From contig CAVQUV010000004.1 in NCBI GenBank assembly GCA_963716855.1, forward strand, positions 124,001-188,000: a DNA stretch of 64,000 bases, given 5' to 3'. The notes under the pieces are model-generated. The model searched no databases, was not told the origin of the DNA, and worked only from the letters and a program-made list of their open reading frames with translations. Shown here in pieces: positions 16,294 to 26,515 of this stretch (position 1 is its first letter; every line of letters starts with the position of its first letter). This DNA is from JAGVSZ01 sp963716855 (GTDB lineage: Bacteria > Pseudomonadota > Gammaproteobacteria > Burkholderiales > SG8-39). Made by a program: the position numbers and the translations under genes.

Positions 16294-19122
16294 TCATTTG
16301 AGTTTTCCCAGCGCCTGGTCGATGAGCGCCTTCTGGCGCTGGTTGTGCCGCGCCAGATACCCGCCTGCGGGCGCGGCCGCGGACGGCCGCCCGGCAAAGA
16401 CGAGCTTCTGGTCCGGGCGCATGTTCTCCACCAGGTAGTGCTGCGTCTGATACCAGGCTCCCTGGTTCTGCGGCTCTTCCTGGCACCACACGACCTCGTG
16501 CGCGTTCGCGTAGCGCTTCATCTCCGCGGCGAACTGCTTGTGCGGGAACGGATACAGCTGCTCCACGCGGATGATCGCCACGTTGTCCATGCGCCGCTCG
16601 CGGCGCGCGACGAGCAGGTCGTAGTAGACCTTGCCGTAGCACGCGACGATCCGCGTGACGTCCTTCGGCTCGAGCGCGTCGACCTCGCCGATGACGGTCT
16701 GGAATCCGCCCTTGGCGAGATCCTTCAGGCTCGAAACCGCCTCGCGCTTGCGCAGCAGCGACTTCGGCGTGAGGACGATGAGCGGCTTGCGGAACGGCCG
16801 CACCATCTGCCGGCGGATGAGGTGGTAGATCTGCGCCGGCGTGGTCGGCACGCACACCTGGACGTTGTGCTCGGCGCAGAGCTGCAGGTAGCGCTCGAGG
16901 CGGGCCGAGGAATGCTCGGGGCCCTGCCCCTCGTAGCCGTGCGGCAGGAACAGCGTGAGTCCGCACATCCGGCCCCACTTCGCCTCGCCCGAGGTGATGA
17001 ACTGGTCGATCACGACCTGCGCACCGTTGGCGAAGTCCCCGAACTGCGCCTCCCAGATCACCAGTTCGTTCGGCTCGGCGCAGGAGTACCCGTACTCGAA
17101 GCCGAGCACCGCCTCCTCGGAGAGCACCGAGTCGATGACGACGAAGTCGGCCTGGCCGTCCTGGAGGTTCGAAAGCGGGATGTACGAGCCGGCGTCCCAC
17201 TTCTCGCGGTTCTGGTCGTGGAACACCGCGTGGCGGTGCGCGAACGTGCCGCGGCCCGAGTCCTGCCCGGAGAGCCGCACGCCGTACCCGCTCACCAGCA
17301 GCGAGGCGTAGGCCAGGTTCTCCGCCATGCCCCAGTCGAGCATCTGCTTGCCGCGCGCCATCTCGCGGCGCGCCTGGACGACCCGCTCGACCGACGGATG
17401 CAGCTTGAAGCCCTCGGGAATGGTCGTGAGCCGCGTGCCGAGCTGTTCGATCTCCTTCAGCGGCAGCGAGGTGTCGGCCGCGTCGGTCCACTTCGCGCCG
17501 AGGAACGGCCCCCAGTCGACCGCGTACTTGCGCTGGAAGTTGGACAGCACCGGGCTGGAGGTCTGGCGGCCCTCGTCGAGCGCCTGGCGATAGTCGCGGA
17601 TCAGCCGCTCCGGCTCCTCGGGCGGAACCACGCCCTGCGCCACGAGCTTGTCGGCATAGAGCTTGCGGGTGCCCGGGTGCTGGGCGATCTTCTTGTACAT
17701 CAGGGGCTGGGTGACGAACGGCTCGTCCTGCTCGTTGTGGCCGAGGCGGCGGAAGCACACCAGGTCGATCACGACGTCCTTCTTGAACTCCTTGCGGTAA
17801 TCCATCGCGAGCTGGGTGACGAACAGCGCCGCCTCGGGATCGTCGCCGTTCACGTGGAAGATCGGCACCTCGATCATCTTGGCCACGTCGGTGCAATAGA
17901 TGCTCGAGCGCGCGTCGCGCGGATCGGAGGTGGTGAACCCGATCTGGTTGTTGACGATCAGGTGCACGGTGCCGCCGGTGGAGTAGCCGCGCGTCTGCGA
18001 CAGGTTGAGCGTCTCCATGACCACGCCCTGACCCGCGAAAGCGGCATCGCCGTGTAGCAGCACCGAGATGACCTTCTCGCCCGCGCGGTCCTTGCGCCGG
18101 TGCTGGCGCGCGCGCACCGACCCTTCGACGACCGGATTCACGATCTCCAGGTGCGACGGGTTGAAGGCGAGCGTGAGGTGCACCGGGCCGCCGGGGGTCG
18201 AGACGTCCGACGAGAAACCGAGGTGGTACTTCACGTCCCCGAGCGAGGTGCTGCCCGGGCTCTCGGCCTTGCCCTCGAACTCCGCGAACAGGTCCTTCGG
18301 CGACTTGCCGAGCGTGTTGACGAGGACGTTCAGGCGCCCGCGGTGCGCCATGCCGATCACCAGCTCTTCGACGCCGTGCGCACCCGCGCGCTGCACCAGC
18401 TCGTCCATCATCGCGATGATCGTCTCGCCGCCCTCGAGCGAGAAGCGCTTCTGCCCGACGTAGCGGGTGTGCAGGTACTTCTCGAGCGTCTCGGCGGCCG
18501 TCACCCGCTCGAGCAGGCGTCGGCGCATTTCGGACGCGAGCTGCGGCCGGCCGCGCACCGACTCGAGGCGCTGCTGGATCCAGCGCTTCTGCCCGGGGTC
18601 GGAGATGTACATGTACTCGGCGCCGATCGTGCCGCAGTAGGTCTCGCGCAGGTGCTGCAGGATCTCGCGCAGCGTCGCGCGCTCGGGGCCGACCAGCGTG
18701 CCGGTGTTGAAGACGGTCTCGAGGTCCGCCTCGCTGAGATCGTAGTAGGTGGGCTCCAGCTCCGCGATCGGCGGCCGCGGCACGCGCTTGAGCGGATCGA
18801 GCTCCGCCCAACGGTTGCCCAGGAACCGGTAGGCGTTGATGAGCATCTGCACGTAGACTTGCTTCCGCTCGACGCCGAGCTCCGCTGGCGCCGCCGGCGC
18901 GCGGAGCCGGCCCTGCTTGGCGCGCTGTGCGAACGCCTCGACGATCGGCGCGTGCGCGACGTCGCGCCCCTCGCCGCCCGGCAGCACCTGCATCCGGTCG
19001 AAGTATTCCCGCCACTCCTCCGGCACCGACTGCGGGTTGTCGAGATAGGCCTCGTACAGCTCCTCGACGAACGGCGCATTGCCACCGAAGAGATGCGAGT
19101 TGCCGAGCAGTTCCTTCATCAT
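16294..19122 (-). CDS. sucA: 2-oxoglutarate dehydrogenase E1
   Basis: Thiamine diphosphate-dependent E1 of 942 residues that decarboxylates 2-oxoglutarate. The N-terminus MMKELLGNSHLFGGNAPFVE and the segment PEEWREYFDRMQ match the E2-binding region. Other landmarks are EMRRRLLERVTAAETLEKYL, GMAHRGRLNVLVNTLGK, FSSDVSTPGGPVHLTLAFNP, GDAAFAGQGVVMETLNLSQ, WGMAENLAYASLL and VCVPTTPAQIYHLIRRQ. Length is normal. It lies downstream of gltA, separated by the five-copy 14-bp repeat, with GGAGAA about 12 bases before the ATG. Confidence 0.97.
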   Translation of the reverse strand: MMKELLGNSHLFGGNAPFVEELYEAYLDNPQSVPEEWREYFDRMQVLPGGEGRDVAHAPIVEAFAQRAKQGRLRAPAAPAELGVERKQVYVQMLINAYRFLGNRWAELDPLKRVPRPPIAELEPTYYDLSEADLETVFNTGTLVGPERATLREILQHLRETYCGTIGAEYMYISDPGQKRWIQQRLESVRGRPQLASEMRRRLLERVTAAETLEKYLHTRYVGQKRFSLEGGETIIAMMDELVQRAGAHGVEELVIGMAHRGRLNVLVNTLGKSPKDLFAEFEGKAESPGSTSLGDVKYHLGFSSDVSTPGGPVHLTLAFNPSHLEIVNPVVEGSVRARQHRRKDRAGEKVISVLLHGDAAFAGQGVVMETLNLSQTRGYSTGGTVHLIVNNQIGFTTSDPRDARSSIYCTDVAKMIEVPIFHVNGDDPEAALFVTQLAMDYRKEFKKDVVIDLVCFRRLGHNEQDEPFVTQPLMYKKIAQHPGTRKLYADKLVAQGVVPPEEPERLIRDYRQALDEGRQTSSPVLSNFQRKYAVDWGPFLGAKWTDAADTSLPLKEIEQLGTRLTTIPEGFKLHPSVERVVQARREMARGKQMLDWGMAENLAYASLLVSGYGVRLSGQDSGRGTFAHRHAVFHDQNREKWDAGSYIPLSNLQDGQADFVVIDSVLSEEAVLGFEYGYSCAEPNELVIWEAQFGDFANGAQVVIDQFITSGEAKWGRMCGLTLFLPHGYEGQGPEHSSARLERYLQLCAEHNVQVCVPTTPAQIYHLIRRQMVRPFRKPLIVLTPKSLLRKREAVSSLKDLAKGGFQTVIGEVDALEPKDVTRIVACYGKVYYDLLVARRERRMDNVAIIRVEQLYPFPHKQFAAEMKRYANAHEVVWCQEEPQNQGAWYQTQHYLVENMRPDQKLVFAGRPSAAAPAGGYLARHNQRQKALIDQALGKLK

Positions 19123-19144
19123 GGCCGCTGCGTTCTCCGATTGT

Positions 19145-19214
19145 TCAGCGCTGGTCGTTCACCGCTGGTCGTTCACCGCTGGTCGTTCACCGCTGGTCGT
19201 TCACCGCTGGTCGT

Positions 19215-19219
<5 letters not shown>
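19145..19219 (-). repeat. 14-bp tandem repeat creating five MNDQR mini-ORFs
   Basis: Five tandem copies of a 14-base unit (minus strand GGTGAACGACCAGC) occupy 19150-19219. On the minus strand they create five overlapping ORFs. The first is ATG-AAC-GAC-CAG-CGG-TGA at 19218-19201, whose ATGA overlaps the gltA stop. It is followed by GTG-started copies at 19204-19187, 19190-19173, 19176-19159 and 19162-19145, each GTG overlapping the preceding TGA as GTGA. The last stop is 22 bases before sucA. This is a possible termination-reinitiation ladder, or simply a slippage array. Confidence 0.8.
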
Positions 19220-20519
<1,300 letters not shown>

Positions 20520-20578
20520 CGGTTTCTCCTCATCGTCCTTGGCTTGCGCGCCGGGCGTTCCGCCCGGCACCGTCGCAC

Positions 20579-20824
20579 TCACGCGTCCCTGATCATTGCC
20601 ACCACCGGCGCGAGGCGCGCGTCATCGCTCTCGACGCGCCCGCTCAGCAGGTCCCACAGATCGTTGTCGCCCAGTTGCAGCAGCACGTTCAGCGCCGCGA
20701 GCCGCGCAGCGTCGAGGCCCGCGGCGCGCCGCTCGAGGAACCGCGCGAGCAGCAGGTCGTTCTCGAGCAGCCCGCGCCGGCAGCGCCAGCGCAGCCGCCG
20801 CAGGTCCGCAGCAGCGATCGCCAT
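20579..20824 (-). CDS. sdhE: succinate dehydrogenase assembly factor SdhE
   Basis: A small 81-residue cytosolic protein of the SdhE/DUF339 family that promotes covalent flavinylation of SdhA. MAIAAADLRRLRWRCRRGLL contains the conserved RRGxxE-type motif as RRGLLENDLLLARFLE; LLQLGDNDLWDLLSGR follows. It lies 20 bases after sdhB and 59 before gltA, its usual place in this order. The short start given here is preferred to the long overlapping frame that runs through sdhB. Confidence 0.92.
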   Translation of the reverse strand: MAIAAADLRRLRWRCRRGLLENDLLLARFLERRAAGLDAARLAALNVLLQLGDNDLWDLLSGRVESDDARLAPVVAMIRDA

Positions 20825-20844
20825 CGACCCCGCCCCCACGGACG

Positions 20845-21540
20845 CTAGACCGCGCGCTTCACCATCAGCTCCTTGATCTTGCCGATGGCGCGCGTGGGAT
20901 TCAACCCCTTCGGGCACACGTCCACGCAATTCATGATCGAGTGGCAGCGGAACAGGCGATACGGGTCCTCGAGGTTGTCGAGCCGCTCGCTGGTCGCCTG
21001 GTCGCGACTGTCGGCGATGAAGCGGTAGGCCTGCAGCAGGCCGGCCGGGCCGACGAACTTGTCCGGGTTCCACCAGAACGACGGGCAGGCGGTCGAGCAG
21101 CACGCGCACAGGATGCACTCGTACAGGCCGTCGAGCGCCTCGCGGTCCTCCGGCGACTGCAGCCGCTCCTTCTCCGGCGGCGGCTCGTCGTTCACGAGGT
21201 ACGGCCGGATGGAGTGGTACTGCTTGAAGAACTGCGTCATGTCCACGATCAGGTCGCGGATGACCGGCAGCCCGGGCAGCGGCCGCAGCTCGACCGGGCC
21301 CTTCAGGTCGGCGAGCTTGGTGATGCAGGCCAGCCCGTTCTTGCCGTTGATGGTCATCGCGTCCGACCCGCACACGCCCTCCCGGCACGAGCGGCGGAAG
21401 GCGAAGCTGTCGTCCATCGCCTTCACCTTGACCAGCGCGTCGAGGAGCATGCGGTCGGAGGCATCGAGCGCGACGTCGTAGTCCTTGAAGTAGGGCTTCG
21501 CGTCGCGGTCAGGGTCGTAGCGGAGGATCTTGATGTGCAT
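20845..21540 (-). CDS. sdhB: succinate dehydrogenase iron-sulfur subunit
   Basis: A 231-residue electron-transfer subunit of complex II. Start at MHIKILRYDPDRDAKPYFKD; 13 residues before it look like leader. The three clusters are ligated by SCREGVCGSDAMTINGKNG with a following C ([2Fe-2S]), CILCACCSTACP ([4Fe-4S]) and CHSIMNCVDVCPKGLNP ([3Fe-4S]). Part of the sdhCDABE operon. Confidence 0.97.
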   Translation of the reverse strand: MHIKILRYDPDRDAKPYFKDYDVALDASDRMLLDALVKVKAMDDSFAFRRSCREGVCGSDAMTINGKNGLACITKLADLKGPVELRPLPGLPVIRDLIVDMTQFFKQYHSIRPYLVNDEPPPEKERLQSPEDREALDGLYECILCACCSTACPSFWWNPDKFVGPAGLLQAYRFIADSRDQATSERLDNLEDPYRLFRCHSIMNCVDVCPKGLNPTRAIGKIKELMVKRAV

Positions 21541-21612
21541 GGCGTGAGTCGTCGGCCGCTTGGTTCCGCTGGTTTTCAATTCCGCTGGTCTCTAAGACGA
21601 TCGTTCAATGGG

Positions 21613-23400
21613 TCAATACGCGCGCGCCTTCGGCGGGATCGTCTCCGCCGTGAGCGGCTTGAGGTTCACCGGCTTGTAGTCGAGCCGGTCGCCGTCCTTG
21701 TACCAGAGCGTGTGCTTGAGCCAGTTCTGGTCGTCGCGGCCGTTGGGGAAGCCGGGGCGGTCGTGGCAGTCGGCGCGGTCGTGCGCCCCGCGCGACTCCT
21801 TGCGCGCGTCCGCCGACACCATCGTCGCGCGCGCGACCTCGATCAGGTTGTCGAGCTCCAGCGCCTCCACCCGCGCGGTGTTGAACACCTGGCTCTTGTC
21901 GGCGATGCCGGTGCGGGCCACGCGTTCGGACACGGCGCGGATCTTCCGGACGCCCTCCGCGAGCAGGTCCGGGAAGCGGAACACGCCGCAGTGCGCCTGC
22001 ATCGTCCGGCGCATCTCGTTGCCGACCTCGTAGACGCTCTCGCCGCTCTTCTGGCCGTCCAGCCGCGCGAGGCGGGCCAGGGTCCGGTCGGCGGCGTCCG
22101 CGGGGAGCGGCTTCTGCCCCGGGTGGTCCCGCAGGAACCGGATCACCGAGTCGCCCGCCGCCTTGCCGAACACCACGAGATCGGTGAGGGAGTTGGTGCC
22201 CAGTCGGTTGGCGCCGTGCACGGAGGCGCACGCGCACTCGCCCGCGGCGTAGAAGCCCGGCACGATCGTGTTCGGACCTTCCCGGCCGGGCACGACGACT
22301 TCGCCGTGGTAGTTGGTCGGGATGCCGCCCATCTGGTAGTGCACGGTGGGCACGACTGGGATCGGGTCCCGCACTGGGTCGACGTCGGCGAACTTCTTCG
22401 CGATCTCGCGGATGCCGGGCAGGCGCTTCTCGATCACCTCGGGCCCGAGGTGATCGAGCTTGAGCAGCAGGTAGTCGGCTTCGGGACCGGCGCCCCGGCC
22501 TTCCTTGATCTCGGTCGCCATCGCGCGCGAAACGACGTCGCGGCTGGCGAGGTCCTTCGCGGTCGGCGCGTAGCGCTCCATGAAACGCTCGCCGCTCTTG
22601 TTGAGCAGGTAGCCGCCCTCCCCGCGCACGCCTTCGGTGATGAGCACCCCCGCGCCGTAGACCCCGGTCGGATGGAACTGGTAGAACTCCATGTCCTCGA
22701 GCGGGATGCCGGCGCGCGCCGCCATGCCGAGACCGTCGCCGGTATTGATGAACGCGTTCGTGCTGGCGGCGAAGATTCGTCCCGCCCCGCCGGTCGCGAA
22801 CAGCGTCGCTCGAGCGTGCAGGATCGAGACCTCGCCCGTCTCCATCTCAAGCGCGGTGACGCCGAGGACCTGGCCGGACGCGTCGCGGATCAGGTCGAGC
22901 GCCATCCACTCGACGAAGAACTGCGTGCTGGCCCGCACGTTGCGCTGGTACAGCGTGTGCAGCATCGCGTGGCCGGTGCGGTCGGCCGCGCAGCAGGACC
23001 GCTGCACCGCCGGTCCGGCGCCCATGTTCTGCATGTGCCCGCCGAACGGGCGCTGGTAGATGGTGCCGTTGTCGTTGCGATCGAACGGCAGGCCGAAGTG
23101 CTCGAGCTCGATCACGACCTTGGGCGCCTCGCGGCACAGGAACTCGATCGCGTCCTGATCGCCGAGCCAGTCCGACCCCTTGATCGTGTCGTACATGTGC
23201 CACTGCCAGGAGTCCGGCCCCATGTTGCCGAGCGCGGCCCCGATGCCGCCCTGCGCCGCGACCGTGTGCGAGCGGGTCGGGAAGACCTTGCTCAGCACCG
23301 CGACCTTCAGTCCCGCCTCGGCGAGCTGGAGCGAGGCGCGCAGCCCCGCACCGCCCGCGCCGACGACGACCGCATCGAATTGTCGGACCGTGAGCGCCAC
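21613..23400 (-). CDS. sdhA: succinate dehydrogenase flavoprotein subunit
   Basis: A 595-residue catalytic subunit of complex II, oxidising succinate to fumarate. FAD-binding VVVGAGGAGLRASLQLAEAG and SHTVAAQGGIGAALGNMG, with the covalent flavin histidine near residue 45, are intact. EFYQFHPTGVYGAGVLITEG and ACASVHGANRLGTNSLTDLV cover the active site. Starts three bases after the sdhD stop; full length. Confidence 0.97.
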   Translation of the reverse strand: MALTVRQFDAVVVGAGGAGLRASLQLAEAGLKVAVLSKVFPTRSHTVAAQGGIGAALGNMGPDSWQWHMYDTIKGSDWLGDQDAIEFLCREAPKVVIELEHFGLPFDRNDNGTIYQRPFGGHMQNMGAGPAVQRSCCAADRTGHAMLHTLYQRNVRASTQFFVEWMALDLIRDASGQVLGVTALEMETGEVSILHARATLFATGGAGRIFAASTNAFINTGDGLGMAARAGIPLEDMEFYQFHPTGVYGAGVLITEGVRGEGGYLLNKSGERFMERYAPTAKDLASRDVVSRAMATEIKEGRGAGPEADYLLLKLDHLGPEVIEKRLPGIREIAKKFADVDPVRDPIPVVPTVHYQMGGIPTNYHGEVVVPGREGPNTIVPGFYAAGECACASVHGANRLGTNSLTDLVVFGKAAGDSVIRFLRDHPGQKPLPADAADRTLARLARLDGQKSGESVYEVGNEMRRTMQAHCGVFRFPDLLAEGVRKIRAVSERVARTGIADKSQVFNTARVEALELDNLIEVARATMVSADARKESRGAHDRADCHDRPGFPNGRDDQNWLKHTLWYKDGDRLDYKPVNLKPLTAETIPPKARAY

Positions 23401-23403
23401 GCC

Positions 23404-23751
23404 TCAGGTCCTCCAGAGGATCTGGAACGCCCAGCCGGCGCAACCGACGAGCACGAGGATGACGAGCACCTCGAGCGCGAGGCGCAGTCCCGTCGGCTTG
23501 ATGTAGTCCATCAGGATGTCGCGCATGCCGACCCAGGCGTGCAGGAACAGGCTCACGAAGAACAGCAGCGTGGCGAACCGCATCCAGCCCGGGGCGAAAA
23601 ACCCCTTCCAGGCGGCGTGATCGGCCGGTCGGGCCGCCGCGAGCGCGACCGCGAACAGCACCGCGTAGAGCGCCATGACCACGGCCGACATGCGCTGCAC
23701 GAGCCAGCCGCCGAGGCCGTAGTGCGCGCCGACGACGACGCGGTTCACCAT
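23404..23751 (-). CDS. sdhD: succinate dehydrogenase membrane anchor subunit D
   Basis: About 115 residues with three membrane helices; anchors SdhAB and helps bind heme b and ubiquinone. I start at ATG 23751 (MVNRVVVGAHYGLGGWLVQR), which overlaps the sdhC stop in TATGGTGA; a GTG three codons upstream is also possible. FVSLFLHAWVGMRDILMDYI carries the heme-region histidine. Confidence 0.92.
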   Translation of the reverse strand: MVNRVVVGAHYGLGGWLVQRMSAVVMALYAVLFAVALAAARPADHAAWKGFFAPGWMRFATLLFFVSLFLHAWVGMRDILMDYIKPTGLRLALEVLVILVLVGCAGWAFQILWRT

Positions 23752-24137
23752 AGCAGCCACCCTCCCAGCACCGCGGTGAGCAGCAGGCTCACGGCGAGCA
23801 CGACGCCGCTGGTCATGCGCGCGGCGGGCAGGTCGACCGCCTTATGGATGTCGAGGAAGAGGTAGCGAATTCCCGCAAACAGATGATGCAGGAACGCCCA
23901 GAGCAGGCCGAGCAACACCAGTTTCGCGAGGGGATGCGAGAGGCTCGCCTTGATGCCGGCGTAGCCCTCGGCCGATGCGAGGCTCGAATCGAGGAGGTAG
24001 AGAAGCCAGGCCGTAGAGAGGAACAGCAGCGCGCCGCTGATGCGGTGCAAAATGGAGATGACACCCGGCAGCGGGAGGTTGAGGAGGTTGAGGTTGTACC
24101 AGAGCGGTCGTTTCTTTTTCAGAGCAGCATCAGACAT
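23745..24137 (-). CDS. sdhC: succinate dehydrogenase cytochrome b556 subunit
   Basis: A 130-residue membrane anchor with three helices. MSDAALKKKRPLWYNLNLLN then PGVISILHRISGALLFLS (conserved HRxSG) and LLWAFLHHLFAGIRYLFLDI with the heme-ligand histidine region are typical. First gene of the leftward TCA operon sdhCDABE-gltA-sucAB-lpd-zapE. A -10-like TATACT and an inverted repeat lie upstream. Confidence 0.94.
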   Translation of the reverse strand: MSDAALKKKRPLWYNLNLLNLPLPGVISILHRISGALLFLSTAWLLYLLDSSLASAEGYAGIKASLSHPLAKLVLLGLLWAFLHHLFAGIRYLFLDIHKAVDLPAARMTSGVVLAVSLLLTAVLGGWLLW

Positions 24138-24194
24138 CTAGCACGTTCCTCTCGGTCATCACCCCGGACGCCAAGCCATTCCCCAAGCCTGCCG

Positions 24195-24234
24195 AGTATA
24201 GCAGCGGACTCCTCCGTTTGTGGCCCGCACAAAC
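24195..24234 (-). promoter_or_regulatory. candidate sdhC promoter with inverted repeat
   Basis: On the minus strand a -10 box TATACT (24200-24195) lies about 58 bases before the sdhC ATG. No good -35 is present at 17 bases. Instead a perfect 7-base inverted repeat GTTTGTG-N5-CACAAAC (24216-24234) covers the -35 position. This suggests a promoter that depends on a bound activator or is blocked by a dimeric regulator. Confidence 0.5.
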
Positions 24235-24314
24235 CGCTCGCGACGCGGCGCACGCCGCGCAAACGACGCCATCGCGGCGTCGATGTGGCTCCGGAAATCG
24301 CGCGAGCATGCGCG

Positions 24315-24343
24315 TTGACACTGCCGCGCACGCCGCCTAAACT
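24315..24343 (+). promoter_or_regulatory. candidate sigma-70 promoter of mdh
   Basis: A consensus -35 TTGACA (24315-24320), exactly 17 bases, then -10 TAAACT (24338-24343). Transcription would begin near 24350, leaving a leader of about 62 bases before the mdh ATG. Confidence 0.65.
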
Positions 24344-24411
24344 CGACTCGCTCGTTGCGCCGCAGCATCGCGGCCGCGATACCCCTTCCCAGTCCTGCGC
24401 GGAGTCCCACG

Positions 24412-25404
24412 ATGGCGAAAACCCCCGTTCGCGTGGCCGTGACCGGCGCTGCCGGCCAAATCGGCTACAGCCTGCTCTTCCGGATCGCCAGCGGCCAGAT
24501 GCTCGGCGCCGACCAGCCCGTCGTCCTGCAATTGCTCGAGATTCCCGACGAGAAGGCGCAGAAGGCGCTCAAGGGCGTGATGATGGAGCTCGACGACTGC
24601 GCGTTCCCGCTGCTCGCGGGAATGAGCGCGCATGCGGATCCCAAGACGGCGTTCAAGGATGCCGGGGTCGCGCTGCTCGTCGGTGCGCGTCCACGCGGGC
24701 CGGGAATGGAGCGCAAGGATCTCCTCTCGGCCAACGCGCAGATCTTCACCGCGCAGGGCAAGGCGCTCGACGAAGCGGCGAGCCGCGACGTCAAGGTGCT
24801 CGTGGTCGGCAATCCCGCCAACACGAACGCCCACATCGCGATGAAGAGCGCGCCGAGCCTGCCGCGCGAGAGCTTCACCGCGATGCTGCGCCTCGACCAC
24901 AATCGAGCGCTTTCCCAGCTCGCCGCCAAGGCCGCAAAGCCGGTCGACGCGATCGAGAAGATGATCGTCTGGGGCAATCACTCGCCCACGATGTATCCCG
25001 ACTATCGCTTCGCGACCATCGCCGGGCAGCCGGCCCCGAAAGTCGTGCCCGACCAGGGCTGGTACCGCGACACCTTCATCCCGACGGTCGGCAAGCGGGG
25101 CGCGGCGATCATCGAGGCGCGCGGGCTGTCCTCGGCCGCGTCCGCGGCGAACGCGGCGATCGACCACGTGCGCGACTGGCTGCTCGGCACCGGCGGCAAG
25201 TGGGTCACGATGGGCATCCCGTCGAGCGGCGACTACGGCATCCCCGCGGACATCATGTACGGCATGCCCGTCACCTGCGCCGGCGGCAAGTACGCCCTGG
25301 TGAAAGGCCTCGAGATCGACGAGTTCAGCCGCCAGAAGATGGACCACACGCTGAAGGAGCTCCTCGAGGAGCGCGACGGCGTGAAGCACCTGCTGCCGGG
25401 CTGA
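24412..25404 (+). CDS. mdh: malate dehydrogenase
   Basis: NAD-dependent malate dehydrogenase of 330 residues, the long MDH type common in betaproteobacteria. Start at MAKTPVRVAVTGAAGQIGYS; the upstream TTG frame adds 19 residues of leader. The Rossmann loop TGAAGQIGY, GARPRGPGMERKDLLSANAQ, VGNPANTNAHIA, the LRLDHNRA arginine/aspartate motif and WGNHSPTMYPD with the catalytic histidine are visible. Divergent from the sdh operon and transcribed with the CoA-ester lyase. Confidence 0.96.
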   Translation: MAKTPVRVAVTGAAGQIGYSLLFRIASGQMLGADQPVVLQLLEIPDEKAQKALKGVMMELDDCAFPLLAGMSAHADPKTAFKDAGVALLVGARPRGPGMERKDLLSANAQIFTAQGKALDEAASRDVKVLVVGNPANTNAHIAMKSAPSLPRESFTAMLRLDHNRALSQLAAKAAKPVDAIEKMIVWGNHSPTMYPDYRFATIAGQPAPKVVPDQGWYRDTFIPTVGKRGAAIIEARGLSSAASAANAAIDHVRDWLLGTGGKWVTMGIPSSGDYGIPADIMYGMPVTCAGGKYALVKGLEIDEFSRQKMDHTLKELLEERDGVKHLLPG

Positions 25405-25462
25405 GCCCGCAGGACCGCTCCAGGGGCGAGCACCCGAGCGCACTTCGCGCGAGGGCAGTCCG

Positions 25463-26452
25463 ATGGGCAAGCCCGTCCACCCGAACGACGCGCTGTTCAA
25501 GGGCGAGAGGCCCTTCCCCGTCCTCCCGTCCTGCGAGCACTTCGCGGGCAGCGAGAAGCTGATCCGCAAGGCGCTCGCGCTCCAGGACACCCTCGGGCCG
25601 GTCTTCGACGTCACTTGCGACTGCGAGGACGGGGCGCCGGCCGGCCGCGAGCGGGAGCACGCCGACATGATCGTCGCGGTGCTCAATTCGGACGCCAACC
25701 GCCGTCGCATGGCGGGCGCGCGGATCCACGACTACAGCCACCCGCAGTGGAGGCAGGACGTCGAGATCCTGGTGCGCGGCGCAGGCGGCGTGCTCGCGTA
25801 CCTCACGCTCCCGAAAGCGACCTCGGCCGCGCAGGTCGCCGAGATGATCCTCTACGTCGAGCAGACGGCCGCTCGCGCCGGCGTGCACCGCCAGATCCCG
25901 GTCCACGCGCTGATCGAAACGCACGGCGCGCTGCGCGACGTCCACGAGATCGCCGCACTCCCGGGGATGCAGGCGCTCGACTTCGGCCTGATGGACTTCG
26001 TGTCCGCGCACCACGGCGCGATCCCGGCCGCCGCGATGCGCAGCCCCGGCCAGTTCGAGCACGCCCTGCTCGTGCGCGCCAAGGCCGAGGTCGTCGCCGC
26101 CGCGCTGGCGAGCGGCGTCGTTCCCGCGCACAACGTGACGCTGGACCTCTCGAGCGGCGCCCAGGCCCACGCGGACGCGCGGCGCGCGCGCGACCAGTTC
26201 GGCTTCCTGCGCATGTGGTCGATCCACCCGGTGCAGATCCGCGCCATCGTCGACGCCATGGCGCCCGACCACTCCGAGGTCGACGAAGCCGCCGCGATCC
26301 TCGCCGCCGCCCAGGCGGCCGACTGGGGCCCGATCCAGCACGCCGGGAAGCTGCACGACCGGGCCACCTACCGGTACTACTGGGCGGTGCTGCAGAAGGC
26401 AAAGGTCACAGGCGTGCCCCTGCCGGAGGGGGCGGCCCGGGCATTCTTCTGA
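25463..26452 (+). CDS. HpcH/HpaI-family CoA-ester lyase
   Basis: A 329-residue TIM-barrel lyase of the CitE/malyl-CoA lyase group, which makes or cleaves beta-hydroxyacyl-CoA esters with Mg2+. Landmarks are PVLPSCEHFAGSEKLIRKA, VFDVTCDCEDGAPAGRER, YLTLPKATSAAQVAEMI, HALIETHGALRDVHEIA with the acidic metal ligand, and LRMWSIHPVQIRAIV. It follows mdh by 58 bases in the TCA region. (S)-malyl-CoA or citramalyl-CoA lyase activity is the best guess; the exact substrate is not decidable. Confidence 0.85.
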   Translation: MGKPVHPNDALFKGERPFPVLPSCEHFAGSEKLIRKALALQDTLGPVFDVTCDCEDGAPAGREREHADMIVAVLNSDANRRRMAGARIHDYSHPQWRQDVEILVRGAGGVLAYLTLPKATSAAQVAEMILYVEQTAARAGVHRQIPVHALIETHGALRDVHEIAALPGMQALDFGLMDFVSAHHGAIPAAAMRSPGQFEHALLVRAKAEVVAAALASGVVPAHNVTLDLSSGAQAHADARRARDQFGFLRMWSIHPVQIRAIVDAMAPDHSEVDEAAAILAAAQAADWGPIQHAGKLHDRATYRYYWAVLQKAKVTGVPLPEGAARAFF

Positions 26453-26515
26453 CCACGTCCCCGGCGAGTTGCGCTACTATGCCTTCGTCATAACTCGAAC
26501 ACCCGAGGGGGCCCC

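Noticed and set aside
20596..23865. Open frame of 1089 codons on the plus strand
   Set aside because: It crosses sdhE, sdhB, sdhA and sdhD antisense; all four are certain genes.
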